The translations under genes were made by a program, and so were the position numbers. A model generated the notes under the pieces. It searched no databases. It saw only the letters and a list, made by a program, of their open reading frames with translations, and was not told where the DNA came from. Source: Ulva prolifera (Eukaryota > Chlorophyta > Ulvophyceae > Ulvales > Ulvaceae). Taken from it: a DNA stretch of 64,000 nucleotides. The stretch is taken from contig CM041196.1 of assembly GCA_023078555.1 (NCBI GenBank), forward strand, positions 1,736,001-1,800,000, written 5' to 3'. Positions within the stretch are counted from its first letter, which is position 1, and every line of letters starts with the position of its first letter. Below are positions 11,818 through 23,186 of the stretch, in pieces.

Positions 11818-12490
11818 TATGCGTGCATGCGCATGCACATGTGAGAAGGGTGCTCTGTGTGATCGTATTCTTCTGGTGACTGGACATCCGGCATGTGGCC
11901 AATGATACTTTGACCCGACTGGCAGATCCATATGCTCCTTTGCAGCAGTTGTTGGCCCCATGGCAGTGCGGTGGCAGATGGGCCGTGTGCCGGTGTTTGT
12001 GGGTATTGGGCCGGGGCTGTACATGTCCAGGTATGAGGCAGGCTCAGTCTGGGTGGGGTCGATTGTGAGTGCATGACTTGCCTTGGACTGGTTCTGCGAT
12101 TGGTGACGACTGTGCCACAGACCAGTGGCATGGCTGGATTGCGTGACGATTGGGATCAGGGCGACCTGATCGCCTCTTCAGCATGCGTTGTGCTGCGTAC
12201 CTGCTTTTGCTACTGAAATCACCTGACTGCCCTCCGATGTTCTGTCTGTAGCACTCACACGCACATACGCAGGCGCCGGTGCCACCTGCCTTTCGTATAG
12301 ATTCATTCCATGCGTCGCACGACGGACTGCATTGAACTGCAGCCTCTCCATATGCATATACGATATACTATGAAACGCAGCTTGCTTACAGCGAAAGCAC
12401 AAACCCTGACACCCACGAAACACGTACAGATAGCCACCACACGCCCAGAAATCGACGTCGCACCCAGAACCTCAGACAGCTCCACATGTT

Positions 12491-12573
12491 GCACCCACAC
12501 CTACACCCACACATACTTGGTCTACTTGCTTCCTTCGCGGTGCTGCCAGCCTCGCCGCATTCATCCTTGTAAC
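12491..12573 (+). mobile_element. Short family 1 LINE 3' end
   Basis: Reads CCCACACCTACACCCACACA, then CTTGCTTCCTTCGCGGTGCT, then GCCGCATTCATCCTTGTAAC. This matches the final part of 1-795 (CTTTCGCGGTGCTGCC and the CCTTGTAAC end). Confidence 0.6.
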
Positions 12574-13554
12574 ACACCTTCTGTCACGTGCAAGTGACCA
12601 CGAGAGCACATGGACCTCGACCAGTGCTCTACAGACCGCCGCTGCTTTTACCGCTGAAATATACGCTTGCATGAAAATGCCGCCCAGAATTCGAAAGTCG
12701 ACGGTTTACGCCGCGGAAAATGGGATGTTTGAGCAAATGTCAGCGGGCACAGTCAGCTGAGACGTGGGCTTGTGAGTGGTGTTGCCCGCTGAGATTTGCA
12801 GCGTGAGAGCGAAGCGAGCGGGATGTGTTCACAGATAGCTAACGCTGCGAGCAGACGTGCGAGCGAAAGCGAGCGAGCTTGACGAGCAGCTTGTCGAGCA
12901 GCTGCACCGAGGTGCACAGTGCACCGAGGTGCACAGTGTCCTCAGGTGCACTTTCGGAGACGCCACTTGATGCAACACCCTGGCTCTGTATCACAACATA
13001 CTGTTGCGAAGCACAGCCCTGTGTGCCAATAGATGCTGTGTGTACCTGGTGAAAGATTAAAATTGTGACCTCCTCGTCCGTAAGCTGGCTGAGGCAGTAG
13101 CCATGCAGCCTGATGAGGCATGGGACGCAGTTTCGTCTGATGTGCTTTCAGGTGGTGAAGAGGTAGGTGACAGTGAAAATGATGATGAGCAGGAGGTAGA
13201 GCGTGATGAGTTGGAGCGCTTGTTGAGCTTCGGTTTGCAGGAGGGCGACTGAATGTGTGTTGTTGTTACTGCGCCCATGCGAACAGGCCTTGGAGGTGAC
13301 TGTATGTGATTGCAAAGATTGCTGCTCACTTCCATACTTCTAACAGACATTCATGATTGCGAGCAGAGCGAGGCCGAAATGTTTTTGGCATCCCTCCTGA
13401 AATAAACAATCATGGCGGGATAACCCTCCGAAATCTCAGCACACCAGCGGTGCATGCCCTCTGGAAAACGAGAAAAGTCAGCGGGAATCCCTCCCTTAAA
13501 AATTGTGAACAGTCTATAATGACGCCTTGAGTCTCTTTTGGTTCGGCTCAGACC

Positions 13555-13815
13555 TTCCGCTGAGGCGGCGGGGGGCGGCAGGGGGTTGCGGGGGCGGCGT
13601 GGCTACAGGGGGCATCGGGGCGCGGCCCCGAGGGGACCCAGCACCGCACGGCGAGCAGGCCGTGGCCCTGCGATCTATAATGGCGCTGAGGCGGCGGGGC
13701 GGCGGCGGGGGGCTGTGGGGGCGGCGTGGCTGCAGGGGGCCCCGGGGCGCAGCCCCGGGGGGATCCCAGCGCCGCACAGCGAGCGGGCTGTGGCCCCGCG
13801 AGCGGTGAGAGTGGT
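13555..13815. repeat. Two tandem GC-rich units of about 126 bp
   Basis: Two consecutive units start with GCTGAGGCGGCGG (about 13560 and 13685). They share GCGGGGGCGGCGTGGCT-like and CAGCGCCGCACAGCGAGC-like segments. Open frames across both strands are by-products of the very high GC content. Confidence 0.75.
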
Positions 13816-14349
13816 GTAGGCAGCCGTGATCACATCGATGTGTGCTGACGCTGTGGGGGTGGGCCCCGCGGCGGCTGTGGCGGCCCCGGGCGGTGCTGCG
13901 GCCGCGGGCGGTCGGCGTAGTGTATTGTAGAACACTGACCCCGACCCACCCGCCACCGCCGCCGGGCTGCATGGCACGGCAGCCTGCCACGTATTACAAA
14001 GGATAGTTTTACAAAAGATTGAACGAGAGCAGACAAGTACCACCCCTGCCACGTTTTTGATGCCGAATATTGCATCGCGATGGCCAGCGCAACGGGGCGC
14101 TGTCTTGCTGATCATGACGTCGACGTTACTCAAACTAGGCGCCCGCAATGAGATGCGGCCGGGTGCTGCGCATGCGGGTTGACCCGTAATCATGTACGTG
14201 TTACGTCATGGTGTTCGTGGACACCAGGTCCTTTGATGGGACCGGGCCCGGCCAGCTGTGCAGCCCACACTGTGCCCAGCCAGGCTCTAGCTATAGAGCT
14301 CTATAGCTATAGAGCTAAGACAGCATGCTGCGCATGACAAAAGAGTTCC

Positions 14350-14385
14350 TACAAAAGAGTGAACGGGAGAAGGCAAACCCCAAGG
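14350..14385 (-). repeat. Short TTTTGTAA-family copy
   Basis: Plus strand tacaaaagagtgaacgggag then aaggcaaacccc, the inverted family end. A second, shorter acaaaagag word sits just upstream at about 14337. Confidence 0.55.
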
Positions 14386-14944
14386 CTCCCGAAGACAGAT
14401 CTGACCCCCAGGCTCTCTTAGACAGATCTGCATTTCGAGATACAGCTGACTTTCGGTGCCGACATGGTATGCAGAATCGGTACATGGCGATGAGAGCGCT
14501 GCATCCGAGTCGCCGCTGGCAGCATGCATGTGAATGCGGCTGCAATGACGCCACTCGTACGTGCACGTCACGCTTGAGTTGACGAACCCTGATCCGCCCA
14601 TGAGAGACTGGCAATTTACGTCCTCGTCAGCAGGCGGACATGCGCATGTGGATCGCTGTGAATTCTCCGTACATTCGACTTCGGTACAACTTGTTGAACT
14701 TTGACGTTGTGGGGACTGGCTTTGCAGAGCGCTCGCTACGCGTAGCTACGCTCCATATTGCAGCCGTTGTACATGTCTATAGCTACGGCCGTGCAGATCA
14801 CCGCGTGCACCGTCGTGTGCCGACATGCCCGACTTTGCGAGGCCTCGAGTCGATCGAGGCTCTACGTGATCGCCGTGCGCGAGGACCACTTGACGACGTG
14901 GCCGCAGGCGACGCGTGCATCGCGACCCAATGTATGGATCACGG

Positions 14945-14998
14945 ATTCGGATGAGATTCGTTTTTGGTGCTTGTATCCTTCCGTTCACTCTTTTGTAA
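14945..14998 (+). repeat. Short TTTTGTAA-family copy
   Basis: Reads ATTCGGATGAGATTCGTTTT, then TGGTGCTTGTATCCTT, then CCGTTCACTCTTTTGTAA. Confidence 0.65.
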
Positions 14999-15802
14999 GT
15001 ACTAAGGCATGTATCACACGACGTCCGCGAGTTCGAGGTTGGGGAGGGGTGCGTGCGCGCGCCAGCCTGCTATCGCGCCGCCGCTACATCTGGCGTCCGT
15101 CACAGCATAGCATGGCGTTCGCCAGGGACAGGTGTCTCATGACAGCGGTACTGTTCTATGCGCACGAAGACCGACCGCTGCGGCGTCGGCGCTGTGGCCA
15201 TATGTGCGCGAGCCTTCAATGTCTCGACTACCCCGTCGTCGATGGCCGATGCCCTGGCGCAGCAGCAGTCTCAAGGCACCGTGGGGACACGTTCACAGGG
15301 CCTTGAAAATCTACACCTGTCACGAGGGCAGGCATGAACAGGATTATGTGCACGAAAAGTACAGACACCTTCCACATGTACAGCGACCCGTATACACCAC
15401 ACTCAATATCATACCACTCTTTTGTAAACATGTCGGCTGATTGAATCTTAGTGGCTACAGGACACCACAGATGCGTGAAGAAGCTTAAGGGTAGGCGAGA
15501 TCAGCAGTAGCAATCTGTCAAACCAGCCTTCACGCACACAGCCACGCTACAGATTCAGATTTATTATACTTTACTTTACAGAGCTATAGACCAGGCTCTA
15601 GAAGTGCACCACACCCTGCTGCGGCGCATATGCGCCTGTCGACGTGATCATCATGATGCAGGGAGCCTGCTGCCTCCAAAAATCAAATTCTATTTAATTC
15701 GTGGGACCAGCAGGACTGGGACCGCATGCCCGCATCGCTTGGAGAACCACCCTTGCTCAAGTGAAGACCCCTCACGCCCAAGTTGCCCTGTGTGAGTGTG
15801 TG

Positions 15803-15865
15803 TTGAAGTTGATTTGGATGAGATTCGGTTTCAGTGTTTGTTTTGTCCCGTTCACTCTTTTGTAA
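15803..15865 (+). repeat. Short TTTTGTAA-family copy
   Basis: Reads TTGAAGTTGATTTGGATGAG, then ATTCGGTTTCAGTGTTTGTT, then TTGTCCCGTTCACTCTTTTG and TAA. It is the best-preserved sense copy. Confidence 0.7.
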
Positions 15866-16979
15866 AACATGCTCGCTGCGGCTTCGACTTCGACGTGGTG
15901 TGATGCACAAGTGCTGGTGTTCTAGAACTGAACCTGAACTGTTCTAGATCTGGCTCTTGTGCTGCAAGCTGGTCTGCACGTGCCGGGCCCTCTCTTCAGT
16001 GTGTGCGCATGCTTTCCGTGTTGATGCACTGGGAACAGCGAGCATGTGCATCCCCTGCAGGAAAGGTGCTGTTGTGTGTATCAACGCCTGCCCATTCTTC
16101 TATGATCACCAGAGCCTCGATATGCACTATGCTCGCGCCTGCAATTAAACATGGTACAAGATAAAATCAAACCACCCGGGCCACCCACCCACCCCACCCA
16201 CAGTGTTTGATGGGCACAGTGCTCCCACTTGCCGTTACCACCCACCCACCCACCCACCCCACCAATTGTTTGCAACATCTCCGGCGGCGTAGACTTCATG
16301 AATGGCCGGATCTATGCCACTGGCAACATCAGAACTGTGACGGGCACCTCACAGCCCGCACGCGGGGAGTACGGGAGTACACGTGTATACCCACACCAGT
16401 GGGTTGGCACTGATACACACCCACCCCTGTACAACCAGCACAGCAATGCCAGAGGAGGGCAAGTACGACACCGCTTGAGACTGGGTGCCCACCCCGCCGC
16501 GAAGGCCTTTTGAAGGAGACAGGGATTCCGCAGTCTACAGCCTGAGCCGTTCCGCAGTCACGGCTGTGCCGACCGTGGCTGTGCAAGTGTTACAAGGACA
16601 GCATCAGAGACGCCGGTACCGCCGCCAGGACAATGCATCAGGACACCAAAGCCACCAATATTAATCACAGCAACAGCTGTGCATGCGTACGCGTGGAAGC
16701 TGTTTCAAGAGAAACTCTTGTGATGTGTTTGTTCAAGACCACTGCAGCTGCGTGCGTGTGCATGAGGAGTGAGGAGGAAGCTGGTTCGTGTGTGGTGCCT
16801 GTGTTACGTGCACAGAGCACGTGCCTGTGTGTGGTGCCTGTGTTGTACCGTGCAATCCTCTGTAATCCCCTTTTGTAACCGATCTCATCTGATCTTCTGT
16901 AACTGCTCTCATCTGCGCCTCTTCTGTATCATACATGATGTCTGAGATACGTCGAAAGAAACATGACATTCCGGGCCCT

Positions 16980-17130
16980 TACAATCGCGATTGCGGCACT
17001 GCGCTTGCCATAGGCGCAGGTTGTGCAATCATTCAGATGATCTATACAAGGTACATACTGCAAATCCCAACAGTCACGAGGCTAGGAAACACGGCGGTGT
17101 CCCGTGGTGGCGCAGCCGCGGCCGCTCCCA
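16980..17130 (+). repeat. Dispersed repeat shared with 20945-21085
   Basis: Both copies contain ACTGCGCTTGCCATAGGCGC, then a caatacaagatacata-like segment, then a GGTGTCCCG(C/T)GG(C/T)GGCGC segment and CGCTCCCAA. Identity is partial. The type of element is unknown. Confidence 0.55.
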
Positions 17131-17822
17131 AGTGCGGCGTCTCCGAACGGGGTCTCAACCACCGCAGAGGCGCGTGTGCATTTGTAAGCTGCAACCGAGC
17201 TCGGCCGAGGTGCGCAGAGGTGCTTGCGATGCGTCGCAGGCTGCTCGGCGAGGTCCCGGGGGAGCACGACTGAGGCCGCAGCGCATGCATGTGTGCGTCT
17301 CTCCGCCACCTCCTCTTTATCCGCGTGCGAGTGCGCTGCGTGCGCAGTGAGCGCACGTTGGTGCTTGGGTGATTTATATAACGGCAAACAAGAGAGCTGA
17401 GCCCATATGCATCTTTCGACGGTTTCAGCTACCGACAGAGTTCAAAGCTTGGGATTCAAGTACTTGCAGCTTTCAGCCGTGTTGGTTTTCGAACGTGCTA
17501 CTCCCGGCCGTCAGCTGTACGCTTCACCTGAGCCTGCTGACGCCCCCGTCTTGCCCAGACTGATGCAGGGATTGATTGCGGTCAGCACATAGTTATATTT
17601 AATTAAATATCTCCATCCGGTATTCTCGGTGCGATGCCATGCAGCCGTTGCAGTGCACCCTGGAAATGCTGTTTGGGGCATCGGATGCATCATGATGCTG
17701 TACCCAAGCCTGTGCCCAGGTCAGTGAGCGCGCACGCCTCCACACGTTGTGGGACAGCGTTGCAAGTGTGTCCGAGTTGTAAATGCAGAGTTATAAATGC
17801 AGTATGATATAAATGCAGTGTG

Positions 17823-17889
17823 TGTGTTGCTGTTGTTTCGGACGAGAATCGGTGTTGGTGTTTGTCTTCTTCTGTTCACTCTTTTGTAA
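17823..17889 (+). repeat. Short TTTTGTAA-family copy
   Basis: Reads TGTGTTGCTGTTGTTTCGGA, then CGGTGTTGGTGTTTGTCTTC, then TTCTGTTCACTCTTTTGTAA. Confidence 0.65.
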
Positions 17890-18063
17890 ATATTACCGAG
17901 TTATAAATGCATGGTGTATACAGTTATGAAATCACGATCATGTGTTCATACCAGCCATCCAGCCCTGTGTCCATCATTCCTCCATCATGCAGTTGCAAAT
18001 GGCTGCAAAAGCAATGTTTGCTTCACAGCATATGTTGTCAGCACAATATGCTGTAGACTTATG

Positions 18064-18649
18064 TTCATAATTAGAACAGATCAATTGCTCAGCTGCAGAG
18101 CGATACAGATGGGGAAAACGCATCTGTAGAGGCATGGTAAACCAACCTGCCATGCATGAGAACATTAATAGTGTTGACAGTGATTACTAATGTGTGCCAG
18201 CCTATCCACTGCTGTTCACCATGAACGATGTGCCCCTTGATGCATGGACATCGGGTCCCCCAAAGCATTGTACAACCAGAGCATGGGTGGCCTAGCCATT
18301 GATCAGGTATCACTGGTAGCATCTTGTACATACTCGGACATCGTGTCTGCCAACCTGCATGATGATTGAGCACGTGAGCAGTGCATGTTTTGAAGGTACA
18401 GTGGAGACTTGCCAGTGCATGACACACGGGGTAATGGTAATGCGCTCTAGCGCATTACACGTGTGCATATGTGACACGTGTGCATATGTGACAGCCCTCA
18501 CAATTACTGCGTCTTTTGTTTTCCACTCTGAAAACACATTCTCATACAGCAGAGCACACTGAGACCAGCCAGGTCTAGAGTGCGTTCTTGCTGTGACCCA
18601 CCAAACATGGACTGTCCACACAAACAAATTCACCTTGTGCATGTAGGTG
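18064..18649 (+). promoter_or_regulatory. Duplicated 5' flank of cysteine-rich gene copy 2
   Basis: About 590 bp upstream of copy 2 align with 21117-21786 upstream of copy 3. Shared words include CAGATCAATTGCTCAGCTGC, GTAAACCAACCTGCCATGCA, CCATGAACGATGTGCCCCTT and TACAGTGGAGACTTGCCAGT. Both end with caccttgtgcat...AG before GTGCCCATC, which looks like a conserved splice acceptor just before the start codon. Promoter and 5' untranslated exon are therefore probably inside this block. No TATA box is clear. Confidence 0.55.
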
Positions 18650-18655
18650 CCCATC

Positions 18656-20041
18656 ATGACTGGAGTCTCGCCAAATCGCCCAGCGCGCAGCAGCCCCAGC
18701 CCCCAGTGCAGCCGCGTACTGGGGGCCGTCATCGCCTGGGCACTCGCGTGCACCGCCGTCCGCGCTGAAGCCGACGCCGCCTGCTCTGCCGCCGCCGCCG
18801 CGATCCTGGAGGACTACGCGGAGATAAACCCCGCCTTGTTCACGACCGCCGGCTGCGACGCGGCCGACGATAATGTCATCTGTGAGTTCCGCGGCTCTGC
18901 CGGCCCCTGCACCGCCAACCCGATCTGCCCCGAGAACCAGATAGACACCTTCGGTTGCGCCTCCGATGCGGCCGCCGCCGATGCGACGTGCTGCGTGGAG
19001 GAGTACCGCAAGGCCCCTCAGTGCGAGGGCTGCGCGCCAGTGCTGACGGCATGCATATCCGCATGCGACGGCCCCGCACCTCCCCCGGCCACCCCTGAAG
19101 AGGTGCTTGCTGGCGATTGCGCCGACATCGCGGACCTCGCGCTGCCCGGGCTTGCCGCAGATTTCCCGGCCGAGTTTACTGCCGGCTGTGACGGCGCTGC
19201 CCCCGGCCTGGTGTGCGACCTGAATGGGTATGGGGGAGCCTGTACTGAAGCGCCGCAGTGTGCTGGCCTTGCGATCGCTGGGGACTGCTCCCCCGCTGCG
19301 GCAGAGACCGGCTGCTGCGTCGTGTTTGAAGCGCCGCCCTGCGAGGGCTGCACCCCCGAGCCGGTCGAGTGCTTCCAGACGTGTACCGCAGAGCCGGCAG
19401 CCCCGGCCATGATGGTGCAGCCGCCGTCCTGTGCTGCGCGCTTCGATGGTGTGCTGGAGTCACTCGCGATGATGAACCCGGCGGCATACACCAACGGCTG
19501 CGACAACGCTGACCCAAACACCATCTGCGACCTCCAGGGCCTGCCCGGCTCATGCGAGTCGAACCCTGTGTGTCCGTCCGACCAGATCACTCAAGGAGGC
19601 CAGTGCACGGAAGACACGGGCCCCCCGGAGTGCTGCGAGGTCCTGTTCTCCAAGGCCTGTGACGCCTGCCCGCCGATCCCGCTGCGGTGCCTCGACCTCT
19701 GCACCTCGGACATACCTGCCGCTCCCTTCACAGAACGCGAGGTGGTGGACGCAACGTGCACTGATGATGTTGACCTCCTCGTGTCGATCATCCGTACTGA
19801 GGAGCCCGGCGTGCTGGCAGAGACCTGCGCTGAGGCGGAGCCGGGGCAGCTGTGCGACATCAATGGCGGCGCAGGCCCGTGCAGCAGCGAGCCCGAGTGC
19901 GTCGGGGTTGATATCACCCGCGGTGACACGTGCACGGAGGAGAACGAGGACCGCGGCTGCTGCTTGGTGTTTGTTGGGGTATTATGCCCCGGCTGCGCTG
20001 CGGAGCCGCTCTTCTGCTTCCTGTCCTGCGGGAGCGCCTAG
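18656..20041 (+). CDS. Secreted cysteine-rich protein, four 12-cysteine modules (copy 2)
   Basis: A 461-residue single-exon frame. I chose ATG 18656 because it aligns with ATG 21801 of copy 3 (MTGVSPNRPARS against MTPATPNRPARS) and follows a shared acceptor-like AG. A hydrophobic segment (VLGAVIAWALACTAVRA) forms a signal peptide after a longer basic N-terminus. The four modules keep the 12-Cys order of copy 1, with cores such as GCDGAAPG and CDLNGYGG, and endings CEGC....C...C. Copies 2 and 3 are far more alike to each other than to copy 1, showing a recent tandem duplication. No membrane anchor or catalytic motif is visible. No TGTAA lies close behind the stop, unlike copy 1. Confidence 0.85.
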   Translation: MTGVSPNRPARSSPSPQCSRVLGAVIAWALACTAVRAEADAACSAAAAAILEDYAEINPALFTTAGCDAADDNVICEFRGSAGPCTANPICPENQIDTFGCASDAAAADATCCVEEYRKAPQCEGCAPVLTACISACDGPAPPPATPEEVLAGDCADIADLALPGLAADFPAEFTAGCDGAAPGLVCDLNGYGGACTEAPQCAGLAIAGDCSPAAAETGCCVVFEAPPCEGCTPEPVECFQTCTAEPAAPAMMVQPPSCAARFDGVLESLAMMNPAAYTNGCDNADPNTICDLQGLPGSCESNPVCPSDQITQGGQCTEDTGPPECCEVLFSKACDACPPIPLRCLDLCTSDIPAAPFTEREVVDATCTDDVDLLVSIIRTEEPGVLAETCAEAEPGQLCDINGGAGPCSSEPECVGVDITRGDTCTEENEDRGCCLVFVGVLCPGCAAEPLFCFLSCGSA

Positions 20042-20944
20042 GCCTGACCGACTCAGGTGCTTCTGGGCAGGGGCATTCGTATGCAGCGCAGTAGCCCAGT
20101 CCTTCCGTACTAGTTGATGTGGACATGCCGGGAGCCGGCCTTCTTGATACATGCTGTGAACGCTTGAATGGTGCTGGAGTGGCTAAAGCAGCGCTAGTGT
20201 GTGGCAAGAGCCATCGCAGGAGTCCATAATTTTAACGGTGCAGCATTCACATGTATCTCAGAGATACATTGCCGGGGTGAGGCTGCTCATGATGCATGCA
20301 TATGGGTGCTCATGAGGCTTGCATACGGGCCCTAAACTGTGTATGTGGACTGTACACGTGTTGATGTTTTGAGACTGTTTGGGCTTAGCCTGCCCTTTAA
20401 AGTTTGAATTCAAACTTGAAGTTCAAGGTTGCTTCAGACGGTTGGCCAAAGTTGTGTGTCTTCTCCAAAGCAGAGAAAGTCAACCTCAGGCTGGCATCAT
20501 GTCCATCTTCCGGTGGACCAGCGGACCGGAAGGGCCTTCTCGCCCGTGGGCGTCTACCTCCGGGGAACATGCATAGTTTGTACACAAGATCTATACAGTA
20601 AACAGGAGCGGGAGAAGACAAATACCACATAAGAATCGCATCCGGATCATGCATAGCATAGTACTTCTTGCTGACATAGATGATGCATTGATGCTACATT
20701 TATGCCTATGATTGCTCTCGCATGCGCATGTTACCCTGCGCAGTCAAAAAAACATGGATTCACCCCAGCTCTGTGGTGCTTGATCATTGGTGGTGTTTGT
20801 CTTCTGCCGCCTGCTCCTTTGTGAAATACTTCTGCACAATGATCATGATGTGACGTCATCACAATGTCGCCGCGGCCGCGGCCGGTCCGTGCAGCAGCCT
20901 GAGGCAGCAAGACCGAGTGCGCTCACGACATTGCAGAGCTACGC

Positions 20945-21085
20945 CTTCACAATCACGACTGGGGTACTGCGCTTGCCATAGGCGCACATTGTGTCGCCAA
21001 TACAAGATACATAATTCAATTGGCTACACTGTGGAGTCTGACGCACGAGGGTGTCCCGCGGCGGCGCTTCCACGACCGCTCCCAA
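20945..21085 (+). repeat. Dispersed repeat shared with 16980-17130
   Basis: Second copy of the segment described at 16980. It carries ACTGCGCTTGCCATAGGCGC and GGTGTCCCGCGGCGGCGC. Confidence 0.55.
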
Positions 21086-21116
21086 ATCCGATTTTGGCAC
21101 AGTATGCTGTAGATTT

Positions 21117-21786
21117 ATGTTCATAACAGATCAATTGCTCAGCTGCAGAGCAATACAGATGGGAAAAATGCAGCTGCAGAGGCTCGGTAAACCAACCTGC
21201 CATGCATGATAATACTAATAGTGGACAATTGACGAGGATTACTAATGTTTGCCAGCCTATCCACTGCTGTTCACCATGAACGATGTGCCCCTTGATGCAT
21301 GGACTTTGATTCAATGGAGAAACAAACTAGACAGGTACCCCGGGCCCAGAGCACTGTGCAACAAGAGTATGGGTGGCCTGGATACCAGTATTGATACAGT
21401 ATTGATCAGGTATCACAAGTACCGTCTTGTACATACGACTCGGATATCGTGTCTGCCAACCTGCATGATTGAGCAGGTGAGCACTGCGTGGAAGTGCATG
21501 TTTTGCATGTTTTAAAGATACAGTGGAGACTTGCCAGTGCATATGGCTCTGGGTGTAATGCCCCTTTGCACATGTGTGTCCACATCCATGTGTCTCGACG
21601 GCTCACATGGCCACAGCTTGAGAAACAATGTACTACAACAATGATGGCTTTCCACTCTGAAAACACGTTCTCATACAGCAGAGCACACTGAGACCAGCCA
21701 GATCTAGAGTGCATACTTGCTGTGACCCACCAAACAAGGACTGTCCATTCAAACAAATTCACCTTGTGCATGCATGCATGTGCAGG
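21117..21786 (+). promoter_or_regulatory. Duplicated 5' flank of cysteine-rich gene copy 3
   Basis: Counterpart of 18064-18649, slightly longer, ending in a pyrimidine-poor but conserved ...catgtgCAG before GTGCCCATC. Conservation outside the coding region comes from the tandem duplication and may also reflect function. Confidence 0.5.
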
Positions 21787-21800
21787 TGCCCATCATCATG

Positions 21801-23186
21801 ATGACTCCAGCCACGCCAAATCGCCCAGCGCGCAGCAGCCCCAGCCCCCAGTGCAGCCACGTGCTGGGGGCCTTCATCGCCTGGACACTTGCGTGCATCG
21901 CCGTCCGCGCTGAAGCCGACGCCGCCTGCTCCGCCGCCGCCGCCGCGATCCTGGAGGACTACGCGGAGGCCAACCCCGCCTTGTTCACGACCGTCGGCTG
22001 CGACGCGGCCAACGATAATCTCATCTGTGAGTTCCGCGGCTCTGCTGGCCCCTGCACCGCCAACCCGATCTGCCCCGAGAACCAGATAGACACATTCGGT
22101 TGCGCCTCCGATGCGGCCGCCGCCGATGCGACGTGCTGCTTTGAAGAGTACCGCAAGGTCCCTCAATGCGAGGGGTGCGCGCCAGTGCTGGCGGCATGCA
22201 TGTCGGCATGCGGCGGCCCCGCGCCTCCCCCGGCCACCCCTGAAGGGGTACTTGCTGGCGAGTGTGCCGACATCGCGGACCTCGCGCTGCCCCGTCTCGC
22301 CGCGGAGTTCCAGGCCGAGTTCACCGCCGGCTGCGACGGCGCTGCCGTTGGCCTGGTTTGTGACCTGAATGGCTACAGTGGCGCATGTACAGATGCGCCG
22401 CAGTGTGCTGACCTCTCGATCGGAGGTAGCTGCTCACCTGCGGCGGCAGAGTCTGGCTGCTGCGTCGTGTTTGAAGCACCCCTCTGCGAGGGCTGCACCC
22501 CCGAGCCGGTCGAGTGCTTCCAGACGTGTGCCGCAGAGCCAGCGGCCCCGGCCATGACGGTGGAGCCGCCGTCCTGTGCTGCGCGCGTTGATGGCGTGCT
22601 GGAGTCACTCGCGATGATGGACCCGGCGGCATACGCCAACGGCTGCGACAACGCGGACCCAAACCTGCTCTGCGACCTCCAGGGTATGGACGGCTCATGC
22701 GAGTCGATCCCTGCGTGCCCCTCCGACCAGATCATTCAAGGAAGCCAGTGCACGGCAGACAGTGGCCCCTCGGAGTGCTGTGAGGTCTTGTTCTCCAAGG
22801 CCTGCGAGGCCTGCCCGCCGATCCCGCTGCGGTGCCTCAACCTGTGCACCTCGGACGCGTCTCCGGTCGCCGCCACACCTCGCGAGGTGCTAGACGCGGG
22901 TTGCATTGACCAAGTGGACCTCCTCGTGTCGATCATCCGGACTGAGAGCCCCGGTGCCCTGGCCGAGAGCTGCGCGGCGGCGGAGCCGGGGCAGCTGTGC
23001 GACATCAATGGCGGCGCCGGCCCGTGCAGCAGCGAGCCTGAGTGTGCTGGCGTGCAGATCGCGCGTGATGACTCATGCACGGCGGAGAACGAGGACCGCG
23101 GCTGCTGCGAGGTGTTTGTTGGGGTGCTGTGCCCGGGCTGTGCTGCGGAGCCGCTCTTCTGCTTCCTGGTCTGCCCGACAAGCTGA
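21801..23186 (+). CDS. Secreted cysteine-rich protein, four 12-cysteine modules (copy 3)
   Basis: A 461-residue frame, the same length as copy 2, with no indels that disturb the modules. The signal peptide is VLGAFIAWTLACIAVRA. Each of the four modules keeps 12 cysteines. Module ends read CEGCAPVLAAC, CEGCTPEPVEC, CEACPPIPLRC and CPGCAAEPLFC. Alternative in-frame ATGs at 21774 and 21798 only lengthen the N-terminus. The even Cys count and secretion signal imply a disulfide-stabilised extracellular protein; the function is unknown. Amino-acid differences from copy 2 fall mostly between cysteines, which suggests that both are kept by selection. Confidence 0.85.
   Translation: MTPATPNRPARSSPSPQCSHVLGAFIAWTLACIAVRAEADAACSAAAAAILEDYAEANPALFTTVGCDAANDNLICEFRGSAGPCTANPICPENQIDTFGCASDAAAADATCCFEEYRKVPQCEGCAPVLAACMSACGGPAPPPATPEGVLAGECADIADLALPRLAAEFQAEFTAGCDGAAVGLVCDLNGYSGACTDAPQCADLSIGGSCSPAAAESGCCVVFEAPLCEGCTPEPVECFQTCAAEPAAPAMTVEPPSCAARVDGVLESLAMMDPAAYANGCDNADPNLLCDLQGMDGSCESIPACPSDQIIQGSQCTADSGPSECCEVLFSKACEACPPIPLRCLNLCTSDASPVAATPREVLDAGCIDQVDLLVSIIRTESPGALAESCAAAEPGQLCDINGGAGPCSSEPECAGVQIARDDSCTAENEDRGCCEVFVGVLCPGCAAEPLFCFLVCPTS

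Larger units (their letters stand above)
11620..18000. other. Intergenic region of repeats and retroelement ends
   Basis: No convincing gene. It includes an 18-bp tandem pair (11782-11817), a family 1 LINE end (12491-12573), a GC-rich tandem block (13555-13815), CCCA-rich tracts (about 16180-16262), several TTTTGTAA copies, and an 18-bp segment pair shared in part with 20945-21085. Small palindromic words (ctatagctatag) lie at about 14288-14318. Confidence 0.4.
20042..21800. other. Spacer between cysteine-rich genes
   Basis: Contains a diverged, partial TTTTGTAA copy (about 20595-20640, inverted) and another (about 20787-20826, sense). The dispersed repeat at 20945-21085 and the duplicated 5' flank of copy 3 follow. 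No gene is evident. Confidence 0.4.

Noticed and set aside
13555..13990. Coding frames on both strands of the GC-rich block
   Set aside because: Low-complexity Gly/Arg/Pro translations of a two-unit GC-rich tandem repeat.
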